A stretch of DNA of 64,000 nucleotides from Eleginops maclovinus (GCF_036324505.1 NC_086366.1:10533927-10597926); one strand, 5' to 3'. Shown: positions 14,979 through 49,615, numbered from the stretch's first letter. Program-made: numbers and translations. The notes: generated from the letters alone by a model not told the origin.

Positions 14979-15425
14979 CACTGGCCGGCCAAAAAAAAGG
15001 TCACACCCTCTAATATTCGTTGGACCGCCTTTAGCTTTAATTACGGCACCCATTCGCTGTGGCATCATTTCCACAAGCTGTTGCAAAGTCACAACATTTA
15101 TTTCTGTCTTGCATTCATTTTTCGCCAACATCTTGTATTGATGACAGGGAGATTCGGACCACTGCGCAAAGTCTTCTCCAGCACATCCCAGAAATTCTCA
15201 ATCGGGTTCAGGTCTGGACTCTGTGGTGGCTAATCCATGTGTGAAAATGATGTCTCATGCTCCCTGAACCACTCTTTCACAATTTGAGCCCGATGGATTC
15301 AGTGTATTCAGGTAGTCAGCTGACCTCCTTCTTTGGGCGCATAACGTTGCTGAACCTAGACCAGACCAAGTGCAGCAACCCCAGATCATAGCACTGCCCC
15401 CCACAGGCTTGTGACCTTTTTTTTG
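14979..15425 (-). mobile_element. Tc1-like element, internally deleted
   Basis: Starts after TA (14977-14978) with CACTGGCCGGCCAAAAAAAA then GGTCACAC. A minus-strand transposase remnant follows; ctcaatcgggttcaggtctg encodes the SPDLNPIEN block on the complement. The coding text then jumps, and the copy ends near 15425 with gtgaccttttttttg, the complement of the inner left repeat. About 450 bp remains against the ~1.3-1.6 kb usual for Tc1, so it is a deletion derivative. It is a different family from the copy at 29649. Confidence 0.85.
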
Positions 15426-15499
15426 TTATTCTCTTGCTGAATGGACTATGCATGTGATTTTGGACTTAATGTTGGATAAATTACCCTACATTTTGCTAC

Positions 15500-15660
15500 A
15501 TCTATTCGTACCTACAGAAGGACTGAATAACTCTGGTGATTCTTAAACTTTTCTCAACACTGAGTCAAATTTATTTGCAAATGCTAGCATGCTAACACGT
15601 TCACCCAAAACCACGAATGCACTGAACATACAGCATGTTGTCATTATGAAAATGTTAGGA
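15500..15660. repeat. possible dispersed-repeat fragment
   Basis: The box aaatgctagcatgctaacac resembles a repeated fish motif. Nothing else identifies it. Confidence 0.25.
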
Positions 15661-16860
15661 CACTATAGCACAATGTGGCGTGCTTTTTTTAAAATCCCAG
15701 GTTTGTGCATGATGTCCCCTAACATGAAGATTTAGATCAATGGACCAATGAGTGGTCGACACAGTTTTACCAGGCGCTTTTGGAATCTGCTCAGCTCTCT
15801 GTAACCTTAACCGAGGTGGTGCTAAAAAAAAAGTACCAGGAATTTCCAATAACTTTTCCAAAACGAAAACCAAAAAAAAAGCTAGCCTGACTACAGACTC
15901 TTAGTATTGTTTATATTCTAGAATAAACCAATGCTCTATTTGCTGTATCTATGTTAGAGAAGAGACTTAAGACATACCATGAGTTTACTGTAATAATATA
16001 AACTAGGAAACCCCCACTTTCCTCGGTATATTTCCTGCTCTACCTTGACAAAATCTTCCAGGCATATTTTTCCAGCCTGTGTATAATGTGTCATAGTGGT
16101 TCACAGTCAGTTTGACCTCCATGATGGGGCCAGATGTTGTTGCTAGGAGATTCATGACGCAGCTCTGCACTGTGACACTGCAGGGTAAATGTTTTGGGTG
16201 TGTCTGTGCTAAACATGAGGCGCTCTATGTTTCTTGAAATGTCCTCTTCATTCACACTTTCTCTTTCATTTAGATGTTTCTGTGGCAACCAGTGTTACAT
16301 AGCAACTCACTGTCCAATAACAGAGCCTGATCCCTCTGCATCTCTTTTGCTTCATTTCTATTTCCCCACCTCACCTGACTTTCTCTCAGAGAGTCCTGAA
16401 AGAGTCTCAAAAGAATCGCTCTTTTTAAAGGGAAAACCCCAGCTCCTGAGCATGCATAGGTAGAATCACACAGCTGCAAGCACTCTGGTCTGCTATGTAA
16501 AAAAAGAGTCTGTCATGGGCGTGTGACTGCCACCCAGTGCTGCCTACAAGGCTGTGTGCAACCCTACCACCAGGCTTTCATTGAAATGAAAAGAAGTGCA
16601 GCTTCGATGTCTTTTCTTTAAAGGCCTTTTACTTTATCAGTCACTCAAATCAAACCATTCATCACTTTCCTCTTCTGGTACTGCAGAGGAGCAGTTTATA
16701 AAAAGGATTGAGTTCCTGGACTAGCTTGGGAAGTGTGTGTGAGCTCTTTAAATCACTGCACTCTACTGCTCAGTGTGAAGCAGAGATCAGACAAAGCGTA
16801 ACACCAACTGATAAGGCTAAGAGTGTCACGTGAAGTTGAGAGTGTGAGAAAAATATGTGA

Positions 16861-16888
16861 GACTATAGGAGGGTGACTCCCTATAGTC
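16861..16888. repeat. 9-bp inverted repeat
   Basis: GACTATAGG and CCTATAGTC around a ~10-nt loop. Confidence 0.75.
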
Positions 16889-18879
16889 GTGAAAATGTGC
16901 ACTTCTATTTTGTCCAAGATGAAATAAGGATAATATCTCCCAAAGGACCTTTCAATATCACTTCACTTAGCCCAGCATCTTCTGAAAACTAGCTTCAACA
17001 GTAAAAGTTACTCAGTGAAACATGAGTCTAAGAATCCTGCTTTGTCCTGGCAAATTGTGCTGACAGCGTTCTTATTCCCCAACCCGTGCAGCTGCAATGT
17101 AGCTGAAGTACAAAACGACATTGTAGCTGAGTGTGGTGGCATATTCAGAAGTTCAAAAGACTTGTCAGAAATAATTGCCAGGGCAGATGTATTGTTCCTC
17201 CCTCCAAAATAGTTTGGAGTTGCTTTTTAAGAGTTGCATTCCTTCTCCCATTTAAAACTTTTTTTGACATGGGGATTTTTGAAACATTATAAGGATGATG
17301 TGACTCCATCTGCAATAACTCTCCCGGGTTACACCCTGTCATGAGATCAGTCTTTGTTGAGGTGCATTGTTGTGTCACTCCCCTGTTTGTATGTGTTGTT
17401 ACTTGAGTTCAGACAGCTTTTTTGCTGCCTGTGGTGCACATTTACAGTAAAGTTTTCAGCATTGTCATTATTGTAAATCTTCTCAAAGCTGCTCCATATT
17501 CTCTTACACCATTTTCCTCAAAGTTGATCTCCATTCAACTTTTTGTTCATGTTTTGATTGCCTAAAGCTGTAAAAAGACGCTTGATTTATTGTAGCTTTA
17601 CCAGCCAACCTAACCCATAGGCCCACATATATACACATATGTGAGGGTTTTAGGCTCTGAGGGGTCAGGAATGTTGAGGATAGAAGGATAAAAGGGGAGA
17701 TGGAAAGAAAGAGGGATGAGGGGGAGTAAGAGGGAGTAGGAAGGTGCAGAAAAGTCTGAAGTGGGACTGGGAGCAAATGGGTTAATCCACAGTGTAGTGT
17801 TTAGTCTCGACTAAACTGACGTATTATAAATGTACAATCTGCTTGCGAAAATGCTAACTATAACAGTCTGATAATTGTCTTCGCAGTCTGGATTTCTTTT
17901 TTTGGTTTCTTGTTTTTTTCTGCCATAGCATTTTCTTTATCTGTGCTTGTCTCTTCTCTCTACTCCTCCTTTTCCCGCTCAAAGTCTCAAACCGCTATAC
18001 ATGTCACTGCGCTCTGGGTGAGAAAGCATGTCTGAGCGCTGCTTTGGAGCCAACGTTATCACTGTGTGCATCTTTTGTGAGACCGTTTTCTACAGAGAAA
18101 TCCAACTGACAGTCTCTTTAAGTACCCTGTAAGTCTGGTAAATGGCCTATAAATGACTTTGGATAAACATTTGTATCTTTCTGAGGCTGTGTGAAAGAGA
18201 TGGGAGGATTTCTCATAAAGATCTGAGGAAGAAAAAAATGACAGAGGGAAGAAGAAAGTACAAATTGGGTGGGAGAAGGAGAGACACTGAGGAGGTATTT
18301 CCGGAGTGGTGTTGGGGTTAAGGCTAGTCTCTGTGGCTGATGGCTATCTCTCGATCTCAGTGCATTTTGGGATAGGTTACTGGACAGGAAGTGGATGGAG
18401 TGTCTTTCTGTCAGGCTGCGGTGGGACTGGAAAAGATGTAGAGTGGATCGAAGGCTCCTCCTGTTGTATCACTGTAATGTTTTCTGGCTAAGAAGGCTGA
18501 TACATTTCCTGTTGAGCTGAAAAGGGCAATAAACTTAGTATAAAACATACAAAGGTCCGACTTACTATATAACGTTGTTGTTGCAAGGAAATTCTTTAAA
18601 CACTCACTCCTAACTCTATTTCGGCCACCCAGCAATGCCTAAAAGTCATAGAGAAGTCTTGAACCATCATCCACCGTATGTTGTTACAAAACTTTATGAA
18701 CTACTGTGACATTACATGCAGCTTTTCATGAATCAAATACGCTGTGTGCTCATTAAGTCATAATTTCTTGGCTTCATTTGTTGCTTCGACCTTATAACGG
18801 TCACTTGTGTGTGTAAGTGCGTTTACCTCAGCCTCATCTCTCAGGGACAAATACTCTTGTCACAGCACACATATCTCTG

Positions 18880-18930
18880 TTTCTCTCTATCACACACACA
18901 CCACAAAACACACACACAACGTCACGCACA
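18880..18930. repeat. imperfect CA-rich tract
   Basis: Broken CA repeat (cacacacacaccacaaaaca, cacacacaac, cgcacacacag). Confidence 0.8.
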
Positions 18931-19478
18931 CACAGCAAAAATATTCACACCATCCCATAAGGGCATGCATGTAGATCTAGTTACCTGTGCACTCTCTCTC
19001 ACACACATGCAACAGCCATCACAGCTCTGTAAGACACTATTCATTGTTTGCTTTGTTTATTTGTTCTCTTTATACTTCTGACCTGAAGACACGTTGAGAA
19101 TAAGATTAGTATCTAATGTAATAGCTTAACTCGACTTACTTTCAATATCAACATTCTAGACCTATCTAGAAATGTTCAACTGGGCCAGGAAGACAAAACT
19201 AACTCTGAAATGATTTTTCAGAATGACCACTGCCCCCTTGTGGGTCATGTTTTTGCATTAATGCTTTTGAATGCATTTAAATTGATACATATTTTTTAGG
19301 CACACAGCATTGTATTGCCTATAGCCATACTGAATTTGCATTGGTCTGGTGTTGTAGGAAAGACACAGACAGATGAATGGAAGCTTTATCCTAACCCCCC
19401 ATGTTGTAGGTAGTGGTGGGAATCATCTTTTCCCTGGAATAATCTGTCATTATCCTGACAGCTCCAGATACCAGCTGT

Positions 19479-19580
<102 letters not shown>

Positions 19581-19678
19581 GTCATCTCACATGTTAAATC
19601 ATCATTTGTTCTGCCTTTTAGTGCCTATGTATCTGTCATTGTATGAGGGTTGTTGTGAAAAACCCAAGTTCGAAATCT

Positions 19679-19680
<2 letters not shown>

Positions 19681-19746
<66 letters not shown>
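19681..19746. repeat. (AC)n microsatellite, ~66 bp
   Basis: Uninterrupted run, partner of the array at 19481. Confidence 0.99.
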
Positions 19747-19749
<3 letters not shown>

Positions 19750-22385
19750 ACAAGCTGTTGGCATGCCCAGGTGTGTGATGATGAATCTGTTTTGATCTGT
19801 TTGGGCAGTCATGCGTCCTCCTCTTCTAAGGTTACTCTCCCTCTCACACACACACACTTGCAGAAACAGACACAAACACCTGGTTGTGCTGACAGGTGTC
19901 ATCAGTCCTGGTACATGTTTATCCATAGACTCACATCAGACTGACTCAGCTTTTGTGGGCCGATATTGGATCAGAGGCTGTGATAAAGATGTCACATCAG
20001 CTGTCATTTAGCAGCAACCAGCAACAGTCAGGCGTGGCAGCTGAGGCAGAATCAAACATACATTTCTTTGCAGTGTGGTCAGGAAATACAAGGAGGAAAC
20101 ACTAGCTGCTAATATACATATGGTTATTTGGCAAGTGCTGTTGAATGATACATAAATACTACTCAGAATATTTGAAAGTTGTAATCAGATGAAGGATTTT
20201 ATTTTTCATGGTAAACTGTTGATGCAAACATTTGGTTTTAAATTGAGTGTTATAAATCTGGGTCAGCCAGATTTGAGCTTTTTTTTCTTTACGACCAAGC
20301 AACCAGATTGGTCCAAAAAGGAAATGCTCAAGATGCGAGCACTGTGGAGTTGCTATAGAAACAATTAGATACTGGTCAGGTGATGCCTGTAACTTGTATA
20401 CGTTTGGTATATTTGTTTTGTTGTTAAAAAATGACACCTAAAGTAGTAAAATTGATCTTAGTAACAGGTATTGTCTGTGTAGAACAAGTCATATGCTCTC
20501 TGAAATGGAGGTCCAATGTTGTCTCAAAGAGGTGAGTTAGAGGTGTACAGATGTAAAGAAAGAAGGAAATATCAACCAGTTTATTCTTTACATTACTTTA
20601 AAGCATCAGACTTTAGAGGAAAGGTATTAAAGTACTAAATTGCTGTGAAAGTGTTTTTTTTGGTAGAAAAAACTGGTCAAATACGCATTAAGAGAAGTCT
20701 GTGCTCCCTCCCCGGACATGCCATCTCTGATCTTTGTCACCAGACCTTCACCCTCGTCTATTGTTTCCATGTCAGCTAGGATTAAACGCCAATTTGTTGC
20801 CACATGCTTGACCTTTAAATGTCCTTTAGTGACCTTTTTCTGTAGTCACCATCTGATCTTGGTTGGAGAGAAAGAGCCTAAAGTGTTTTTGGGTTTATCG
20901 CTGGACAAAAGCCACCTCATACCCTGCTTAACTTCAATGACTGTTTATCTTAATATTGGATAAAAGTATGCAATGTGGAATATTCCGGATGAGCTGGTTG
21001 ACTTTGAATCTCTAAAGGCTTGTTATTTGGGTTAATATTGCATGTTGCACTGCATTTTAAAAGCTACTCACTTTTGCTTGTCTCAGTTTATTCACAAGCA
21101 GTTTAGCTCAAACCCACAAGACATGCCTTGAAACTTTTTCATTAAAGTTGCATTTTAGATTTATGCACTCACGAAAATGTTCTGCCAATACGTGCCATCC
21201 AGCTGGTGCGCACACTCACTTCACATGCACTCAATCCTTTCTACCCTTTTGTCAAAATTGCAATGTTGATGTGGTTATGCTCTGGTCAAATATCTGGGTT
21301 TTTCTGTTTATGACAAAAGGGTGGGCAGTTTGCTTACTTTACTTGATCAAGTATTAAAGGATTGATCATACTTCCACTTGTGCATGTTTTTTGGTCATTA
21401 ATCACTTAATGCGGAAAGGAAACTGACCTAAATTCTCTATGCCAGGATGTTGGATAATAGTGCAACTGCAACTGATAAACTAATTCAAAGTACTTTGAGG
21501 CAGTTTTCAATACTACGCTACTTTTCAACTCAAGCCTTCTTGCAGTTTATTTAATATAAAAGTCTTGCAGTTAAGGGGTTTATTCTGAAACTGTGACTGT
21601 ATTTACAGCAAAAATGGAAACATCTATGGAAAAAAATATAATGAAAGTGCATGCTTATAAAGAGTCCACGATGATAGTCTCAAACAAAGACCCTTACCGC
21701 TATTTAAGAATTTACAGCTTCTCAAAAGTGTTGCTTTTCTCTGTTTTTATATAAATGTAAAATGAATACCATTGGGTTTTGGTCGTTGGTGGTCACCTTT
21801 TCACCGTCTATGTAGCTCCCCTTATGCTGACTAAGCTGATTCTGTAAATATGTGACCATTTAATTGAGTTTCTGCCATGCAATGCAAACCAGTAGCAGCC
21901 TGGAAGATGGGAGATAAATCGAAAAAAGTTCCAATGTGCTTGTGAACATCATTGTTGGTATATAGATTTACAGGTAATGGCCTTAAACATGCAAAACACA
22001 GGTTTGGTCCTTTTAGAAATGACACCCTTGCTCACTGTTGTCATGGTTATCTGTGGGCTGCTGCCAGTGGCATAGAAACAGAACAGACAGAAAGGACATT
22101 TCGATTCAAGTATGTATTTCCTCAGTGCAGTATTTCTGCAAAGGGAACATGTGAAGACAGTGTTGTGTTGCGACATAAGAAGATGTTATCACTACAGAAG
22201 GATCATGTGAAAGATGGTTAAGAGGGAGACGGATGGACAGTTATGTCACCGTCACCCTTCTCATCCCTCAGATGTCTCGATCGATTATTTACGGAGGGAT
22301 TGGTTGAGTCTGTTTGAGCTGAGCGCTGTAAGCGTCTGCCCTGCCTGCTGTCTCTCATTTAGCACACCCGAAGGGGAGGGCCGTG

Positions 22386-22398
22386 ACACACTCACACA

Positions 22399-22463
<65 letters not shown>
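22386..22463. repeat. (CA)n microsatellite, ~78 bp
   Basis: CA run with two early interruptions (ctcacacacaccc). It lies about 550 bp upstream of the alternative arhgef17 first exon. Confidence 0.98.
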
Positions 22464-22465
<2 letters not shown>

Positions 22466-23011
22466 TTTATCTCTCCCGTGGTCTACACTCACCTCGACAT
22501 ACGCTCAGTTCTTCTTACATCATCCATGCAGTAGAAACAGATCAGACACCCATGCATACATGCTGAAGCGTGCTCCTTTGCCTTCTTGTGTTTGTGTGTG
22601 TGTTCTCTGCATGACACACAGGCTGTGACAGACTAGCTGAGACGCCGAGGCTACCTGCTACAGAACAAGACGCACACTTTGACAGTTATGCTGAATTTGT
22701 GGAAGGATAGAAGATTTGCTCACGGAGAGGCTGCTTTCTGAAGGACTGAATTTATTTAGGGTATTTTTGTTACCAGGAGAAAAACAGGAAGAAAAAAAAA
22801 CAAGAACATGTTTACTTGAGTATGTCTTGAGTGAGAGGAAAGGTGGGGATCCCTTCGGCCAGCAGGTGTTGTCTTTTCTTTTATCTGACGTTTATACTGC
22901 AGATATGAAGAGTTTGTGCTACTAAACAAACAGATACAGGTGTTTTCTGGTTGTTTGGTGTGCGTCTATGTGCCAAAGTGAGTGTGCGTTTGGGCACAGG
23001 GACCGCTCCGT

Positions 23012-43763
<20,752 letters not shown>

Positions 43764-45364
43764 GACAATAAACCCCTGGTTTGAACAACCCACCCCAAAG
43801 TCGCTCTATCTGAGAACTAGCACAAGCTCCTGTCCTTTTCCCCACTGGGACCCTCACTTTTTGGTGTAGTTTGTTTTGGTCTTCTGCTCAGTCCTCCAGT
43901 CTCTGTGTGCACATATGGCTGTCACTTTTCTCCTGGACTTACCAATGAATATGATCACTTCAAGAAGACTGTGGTAATGTTTCTGATGGTGTGCGTAATT
44001 CCTCACTGAGTGGTATCTGTGTGTGTGTTACTTTTTTTCTGTGAATATTGTCTTGAAATGTGTATTAAAAAAAACAAGCATTTTAGTGAAGGAGTCAGAA
44101 GAAGACAAAGAAGCAGAAAATGAAACTTGACAAAAGAGCATTTGGACTGTGCAGAATGTCACTGAACAGGAGGCTAAAAGAGGACATACAAGTGAAGTGT
44201 GTACGTGTCCTTCTCTGTTTGTTTTTGGACTCTGACGTCGTCTTCACTAGACCCTTGCCTGAACTTCATACAAAATGTTTCCTGAGAACCAGAGGTAAAT
44301 GTCATGTGAAAATATATGAATGGAAAGTTCTGCAGAGGAATAGTGGCTAAAATGTGCAATATGTGGAAAGAGTGTTTAGCAAGACATATACACACACATT
44401 AATGCACAGCCTTCACTCGCTGAATTGGAAGACATTTGTGAGAAAACAAATGTGTGTTTTCCACAGATATTCCGATGGTATCAGATTTTTTAAATTTCAT
44501 TTTGGTTGTCAGTTTAAAGACACTTAAACATAGATGATGCCTGCTACTGAGTAGGGAAAGTGCATAGGAGGATTCCTCCTTTACATGAATATGCCAAAGC
44601 CTTGTTTGTGTTACAGTTTTGACATTAAGGGATCTGAACCGATTTCTTTTGCAGTGAAATTTAAGTTTGTTGAGCAGAAATCAGGAGCTGATGTTACTGA
44701 CTTCAATGACGCTGGGCTGTGGTAGCAGATAACGATAGTAATGTACAGTATTTATGGTTTTGATTTTAGCGCATTCTTTTACAGCACTTAATTTATAGAA
44801 GATGTAGCTTTCACCTTTTGTGTTTGAGTGTAAGAACAAGAAAGCCTTGGTTTGATATAAGTATTAGACAAATGGGAATAGTTGGTTTGGGCAGACAAGA
44901 CATACACGACAGGGTGTGACAGTTAACTCATGGTTCAGTATACACAATACAGGGTTGTTTTTTTAGGAGTTTAATGACTCCAGAAATGTAAAGATACAAA
45001 TCCAAAACGGAAAGAGTATGGTAGTGTTTTTGTCATGGTAAAGCATTGTATTTGAACACAGCTCAAAACTTATCTTGAAGAAAAAGAGAACAAAGTCCCC
45101 CTCATGCCTGTTTGGAAGCCAAATGCAATTATTTACTTAATATTTCAACTTTTTCAGCTCCAATGTGGCATTTTAGTCACATGTAATATAGTGATAGGAT
45201 GTATTTTTTATACTCCTAATGCAGAAACACTGATTTCAGTATTGATTTTTGGAGAACAAGATGCTGGGGTTTTTTGGACAAGAGAGTACCCACGATACAG
45301 AGTAGGTCAGAATGATAAAGGCTGAGCACCTTCAAGTGCCTTCAGTTTAAAAAGTTAATCCAAT

Positions 45365-45365
<1 letters not shown>

Positions 45366-45399
<34 letters not shown>
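45366..45399. repeat. (AC)n microsatellite, ~34 bp
   Basis: Short AC run in the probable arhgef17 3' UTR, right after an AATAAA. Confidence 0.97.
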
Positions 45400-45403
<4 letters not shown>

Positions 45404-45814
45404 GAAAAGTCAGCTCACACTACTACAGCAGATGCCTGGGGACGGTGACTGAGTTGTCCTTCTACACACACTACACTAGCCTCATGCTTTGAGTCTTAAG
45501 TGATAATTGTCTTTGATCCCTCCAATCCTAAAAAATCTCATTACACTTTGCCAGCCATCTGGGCGTTTCTCCTCAGCCATACCAAATGCATTGAAATGGT
45601 GTTAACTCTTCTGTGGGAGCAGCTAACAGTAAAGAGGATTGGATTGTAAAAAGAGCGAACTAGCTAGTTGGCTCTTTTCCTCTTTAAGTTTAAAAGTCGG
45701 TGTGTTCGTGCCTATCCTCCAGTGCACTTAAATCAGTTGCAGTTTGGAGTAGCATGTGAAGAATAGAGCAGGGGAAAGTTGAAGAATGTTAGAAAATGTT
45801 ATTGGACTAGATTA

Positions 45815-46300
45815 CTATTAAAGGAAATACGCTTTTCAGTTTCATGTCTGGACTCAGGTCGAGAAGATTGACACTCTAATGTCTTGTAAATATTAAACTA
45901 CAGCCAGGAGTCTGTTAGCTCAGTTTAGCATAAAGATTCAAAATGAAAGTGCAATGTGATTTGGCTAACTTTGTTGTTATGAAGAGTTAAGACAAAAGGA
46001 TCTGCCTTAATGCGCACAGATCACAATATATCTTGTTTACCTATTTCATAAAAAAGTGTAACATTACAGCTTACTTATTTTTTGTATGAATGACAAAAAT
46101 GAGATAGATTGTATACATTAGTGAGCTTTAGAGGTTCAGGTGGGTGGATCTTTTTTGCTAGCTTGCTAGCTGTTTCCATATATGTGCTAAGCTAGCCCGT
46201 AGCTGGCTGTAATTGCACATTAATGAAACCCAACATGTGGAGTGATATTCATCTTCTCATCTAACTCCAAGCAAAAAAGTGAATAAGATGATTTCCTTCC
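45815..46300. repeat. dispersed teleost repeat (MITE-like), in the probable arhgef17 3' UTR
   Basis: Contains aggaaatacgcttttcagtt, ctacagccaggagtctgtta, ttagcataaag, gctagctgtttcc and catcttctcatctaactcc, all boxes I recall from a very common fish dispersed repeat. Related text occurs at about 24870-25215 (opposite orientation) and 59080-59400, so at least three copies are in the window. Confidence 0.6.
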
Positions 46301-47345
46301 TTTTTTTAAATGATTCCTCTGATATCCACTAACGTAGCAAAATGTTTGTTAACTTTGTGTGTTCTTTCTAATTCACAGCAAAATCTATTTTTGAGTTTCC
46401 AGAGCCACGAGCTGCAAAGTCACCCATTAAAATGCTGCACAGTACTGGCTGTAGGGAAATGGAGACCTCCCTGAAAAATGGAGTTAGTTGGCTTTATTTT
46501 CTGTGAAGAAACATCTATATGCTTTCCATGCTGGTACCAGTGCTTTTGGAGCGGCGTTTTTAATAACTGTGACATAAAAAGTAATTGCTTAATGTTCTGG
46601 TTGAAGTCCATTACTTTTGATTCAGCTGATTCAGAAAGAAGAAATAATATTCTTATTTTCACTATTTGCATTTTTTTAAACCATTGTTATTGAATTAAAT
46701 CTCTTCATTTTACAGAAGCACATTTAAAAAAATGTTTGTTTGGTAAAAATCATAGCAAAGAAAGACCGGTCATCCTGGTCTAATTGGAAAAGGATTAGTC
46801 GAATGAAGCATAGTTGGAAACAGACGATTTACCCTTAATTCACATTTACATCAAACTCATTCTATCATCACTGTAACTCTCAGCTAAGTAACCTCTATTC
46901 CCCACATGTTAAAGAAGTCTTTATTGTTGTAAATATTGGTATATATTGCCTTTTTTTCTGTAAATAGTGCACCCACGGTCCTCAATTGTTGATACGAATC
47001 CAATGGCATATTTTTATATATTTGTGTAAGGTTTGTTTTTGTTTGTATTTTCTCCCCTTCCTCTCTCGCTTGCGCTGTCAGTGACGTTTGAATTGTAACC
47101 GTCAGATCTTTCCAAAAGAAGACAAGATAGCATCTGAAAAAATTAGCATTGATGTTTTCATTGGTAGTCATGTTATCACCAAAACCGTATGTCTGCCTTG
47201 TTACGAATATGTACATGAAGGAGATCTACCTGGTCTCAAGTCTGTTTATCTCTGGATGGGGATGCAGTTGTCATGGTTACAGTGTATCAGAGTTACTTAC
47301 TGTATGTAGCTGTTCTCGTTCTGTCACTCTGGGTTCCTCTTTGTA

Positions 47346-47351
47346 ATTAAA
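47346..47351 (+). promoter_or_regulatory. candidate polyadenylation signal ATTAAA
   Basis: Common variant signal with a GT-rich downstream element at about 47361-47400. It is the most convincing of the candidates downstream of the arhgef17 stop. Confidence 0.4.
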
Positions 47352-47754
47352 TCAGTTCACTGGTGCCTGTTTGTGCCTGTTCTTTGTTATTCTTGTTGAG
47401 GTTTAGGTCTTTTCATTTACTCATTTTTACTTAAAACCCAAATGTTATTTGTATCTTGGGTACAAAAATTATTTACGACATATGTTAAACGCTTTATACA
47501 GGTTTAAAATATGTTTTAAGCATCTAAATATTTTAAAAATTTAATTTGGTTGGTGGTCTTTCTTTAGCAATATGAGGTTTAAGTCTCTTAAAATGTTCGA
47601 ATCTCTTAATTTAAAATTAAATGTATTTGATTTTATTACAGAAACTTTATTTTTATTTCAGTTATCATAGCTGTTAATCATTTGAAGAATAAAGAAATAA
47701 AATGTGGTTGGACCTCACGTCCAACAAAACATGAACTGCAGACAGAGTCAACAG

Positions 47755-47867
47755 TTGATTCTTCCGGGCGATGCTACTTCTTGCAAAATGAAAGTCGTTA
47801 CCATGCTAGCTACATCGATCTAGGATTAGCGTCACTCGGAAGAAGAGCAAAGGCTCTATAGGGAAGG
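47755..47867 (+). promoter_or_regulatory. candidate promoter or non-coding first exon
   Basis: A short stretch with TTCCGGG (47762) and CTCGGAAG (47836), both ETS-like cores, more CG dinucleotides than its surroundings, and an AAG|GTAACA donor-like site at its end. It sits just past the arhgef17 3' end on the side of relt. Could be chance. Confidence 0.25.
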
Positions 47868-49554
47868 TAACATTTTCATTGTGTAATTGCTGTTATCTGA
47901 ATCTGATCCGAAACCTTAACAAAACCAGCTATTTTAGGATATTTGTTTGAATTGTTTTTGGTCGGGTATTTTCACAGTTTTCCGAGTAGTCATTTGCTAA
48001 CTAATAGACAATTGAAACCCGTTACACAATCAAAACTTGGAGAGAAAAACTATTAAACAATGTGCTTTTTTTACAATACATTTCAGTAATAAAAATACAT
48101 AGATACATAGAATAAATGGACACATCTCATGTTGCCCTCCTCTCAGCCCTGACCTGAACACAAAGCTGCCACTGTGGGTTTTTTTTTCATTCCTCGCCTT
48201 CTTCAGTGTCACTCAACTATTCATCTTACTTTAACCCACTAATCCACAATGAAGTGTATTGTGATATGATAGCCCTGTAGTATATAGAAGAAAGCTGAAT
48301 GAATGCTGCCCATTTAGGACACACACAAGTACCAATGTTGCTCCCCCCCTCATGGACACACACAAAAGTTACATCCACACACAGTATTCAAATGATGCGT
48401 AACAGTGAAGATCTGTGTGATGAATGAAAGAGGCAGTAAAGACAGTAGCACAGAGATTCATCTGTCCCACCAGAATGACCGACTGATATGTGAGTCATTG
48501 AGTCGCACTGATTCAGCCCGGCGGAAGAATATGGGACAGTGGAAATCTCCTTAATTTACTGCAATCAGATTTATTTGTATTGTATGTAGTAAGAATAGGT
48601 ATTTCTTTGTATCTTACACAATGCTGTTATTGTCCCCAGGCTGCTTCCTAAGTATAAGATACTCAGGAAAGGTTGAAACATTTTATCTGTTTTTATGAGC
48701 TACTCATGCAGTATTGTGACAGTCAGTCAATTGAATGTCTTTATTACAACTTTAATTGAACTAAATTCATACAGAGAGCATCCCAAAGACTACATTTAAA
48801 AAATGTAACCATTATAAACAAAAGTAATATTATGATACAGTATTTGTCCTCATAAGGCATTCTAGCAACCAAATACCTGACGTTCTATCTTAGCTTTTAC
48901 CTTTTAAAATGTATCCCAAAACTTGCTATGAAAGCATTAGGACGCACAGCTAAAGTATAACAAATAATGCATATTATAGGGGACATTTACAAGTGAGCAG
49001 CGAAAAACAACTTGGCTTCTTCAGTTCTGCTGTATTAAGGGAGTAAATCATTTCAGTGTATTGAAATGTAATTACATTTTTTCTCAGAAGACCTTTTGGC
49101 ATGTCACTGTAGAAAGAAGCACAGGTGTAAATAAAACCCTTATTCAGGCTGAACTTGAATAGAACAGAGCCATCTTTAATGTTATCAGCAACACCTGTGC
49201 TTCCCCTAATGAAAAGGTACACTGTACTTGCCAGGTGTTGGAGTACTTCAAATTGATACTGACGTTTGTAAACATCTAATAAACTAAAAACATGTATAAC
49301 AGGTCAAACATGTTACAGTGCAGAGGAGGGAATATTAACATCCAGTTGGTTGGAAGACTCCTGAGGTTTTGGGATTTCCTTCAAAATGGAGGTAAGGGTA
49401 TTTTCCAGACAGATATACGTTTGGAAGAGAGACATTGTGAAGTAAAAACTACATACTACTTGAAAAATGACCAGCAATAAAACGAGCAGGATGAAATATT
49501 GAGTTTACATTTTTTAGTGAATGCAATCGTTAATGTGTTTACTGTATTTATTCC

Positions 49555-49615
<61 letters not shown>
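49555..49615. repeat. (ATT)n microsatellite, ~60 bp
   Basis: Trinucleotide run tattattatt, pure over about 20 units. Confidence 0.98.

Larger units (their letters stand above)
43764..47370 (+). other. arhgef17: probable arhgef17 3' UTR
   Basis: About 3.6 kb follows the stop without any recognisable coding exon. The best polyadenylation candidate is ATTAAA at 47346-47351, followed within 40 bp by a GT-rich stretch (ggtgcctgtttgtgcctgtt), the usual order of signals. Other AATAAA matches are at 43767 (four bases after the stop, poor downstream context) and 45362 (next to a CA repeat). The region contains a dispersed repeat at about 45815-46300. The 3' end is inferred, not proven. Confidence 0.45.

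Noticed and set aside
43767..43772. AATAAA four bases after the arhgef17 stop codon
   Set aside because: No GT/U-rich downstream element; a 3' UTR of ~20 nt is implausible.
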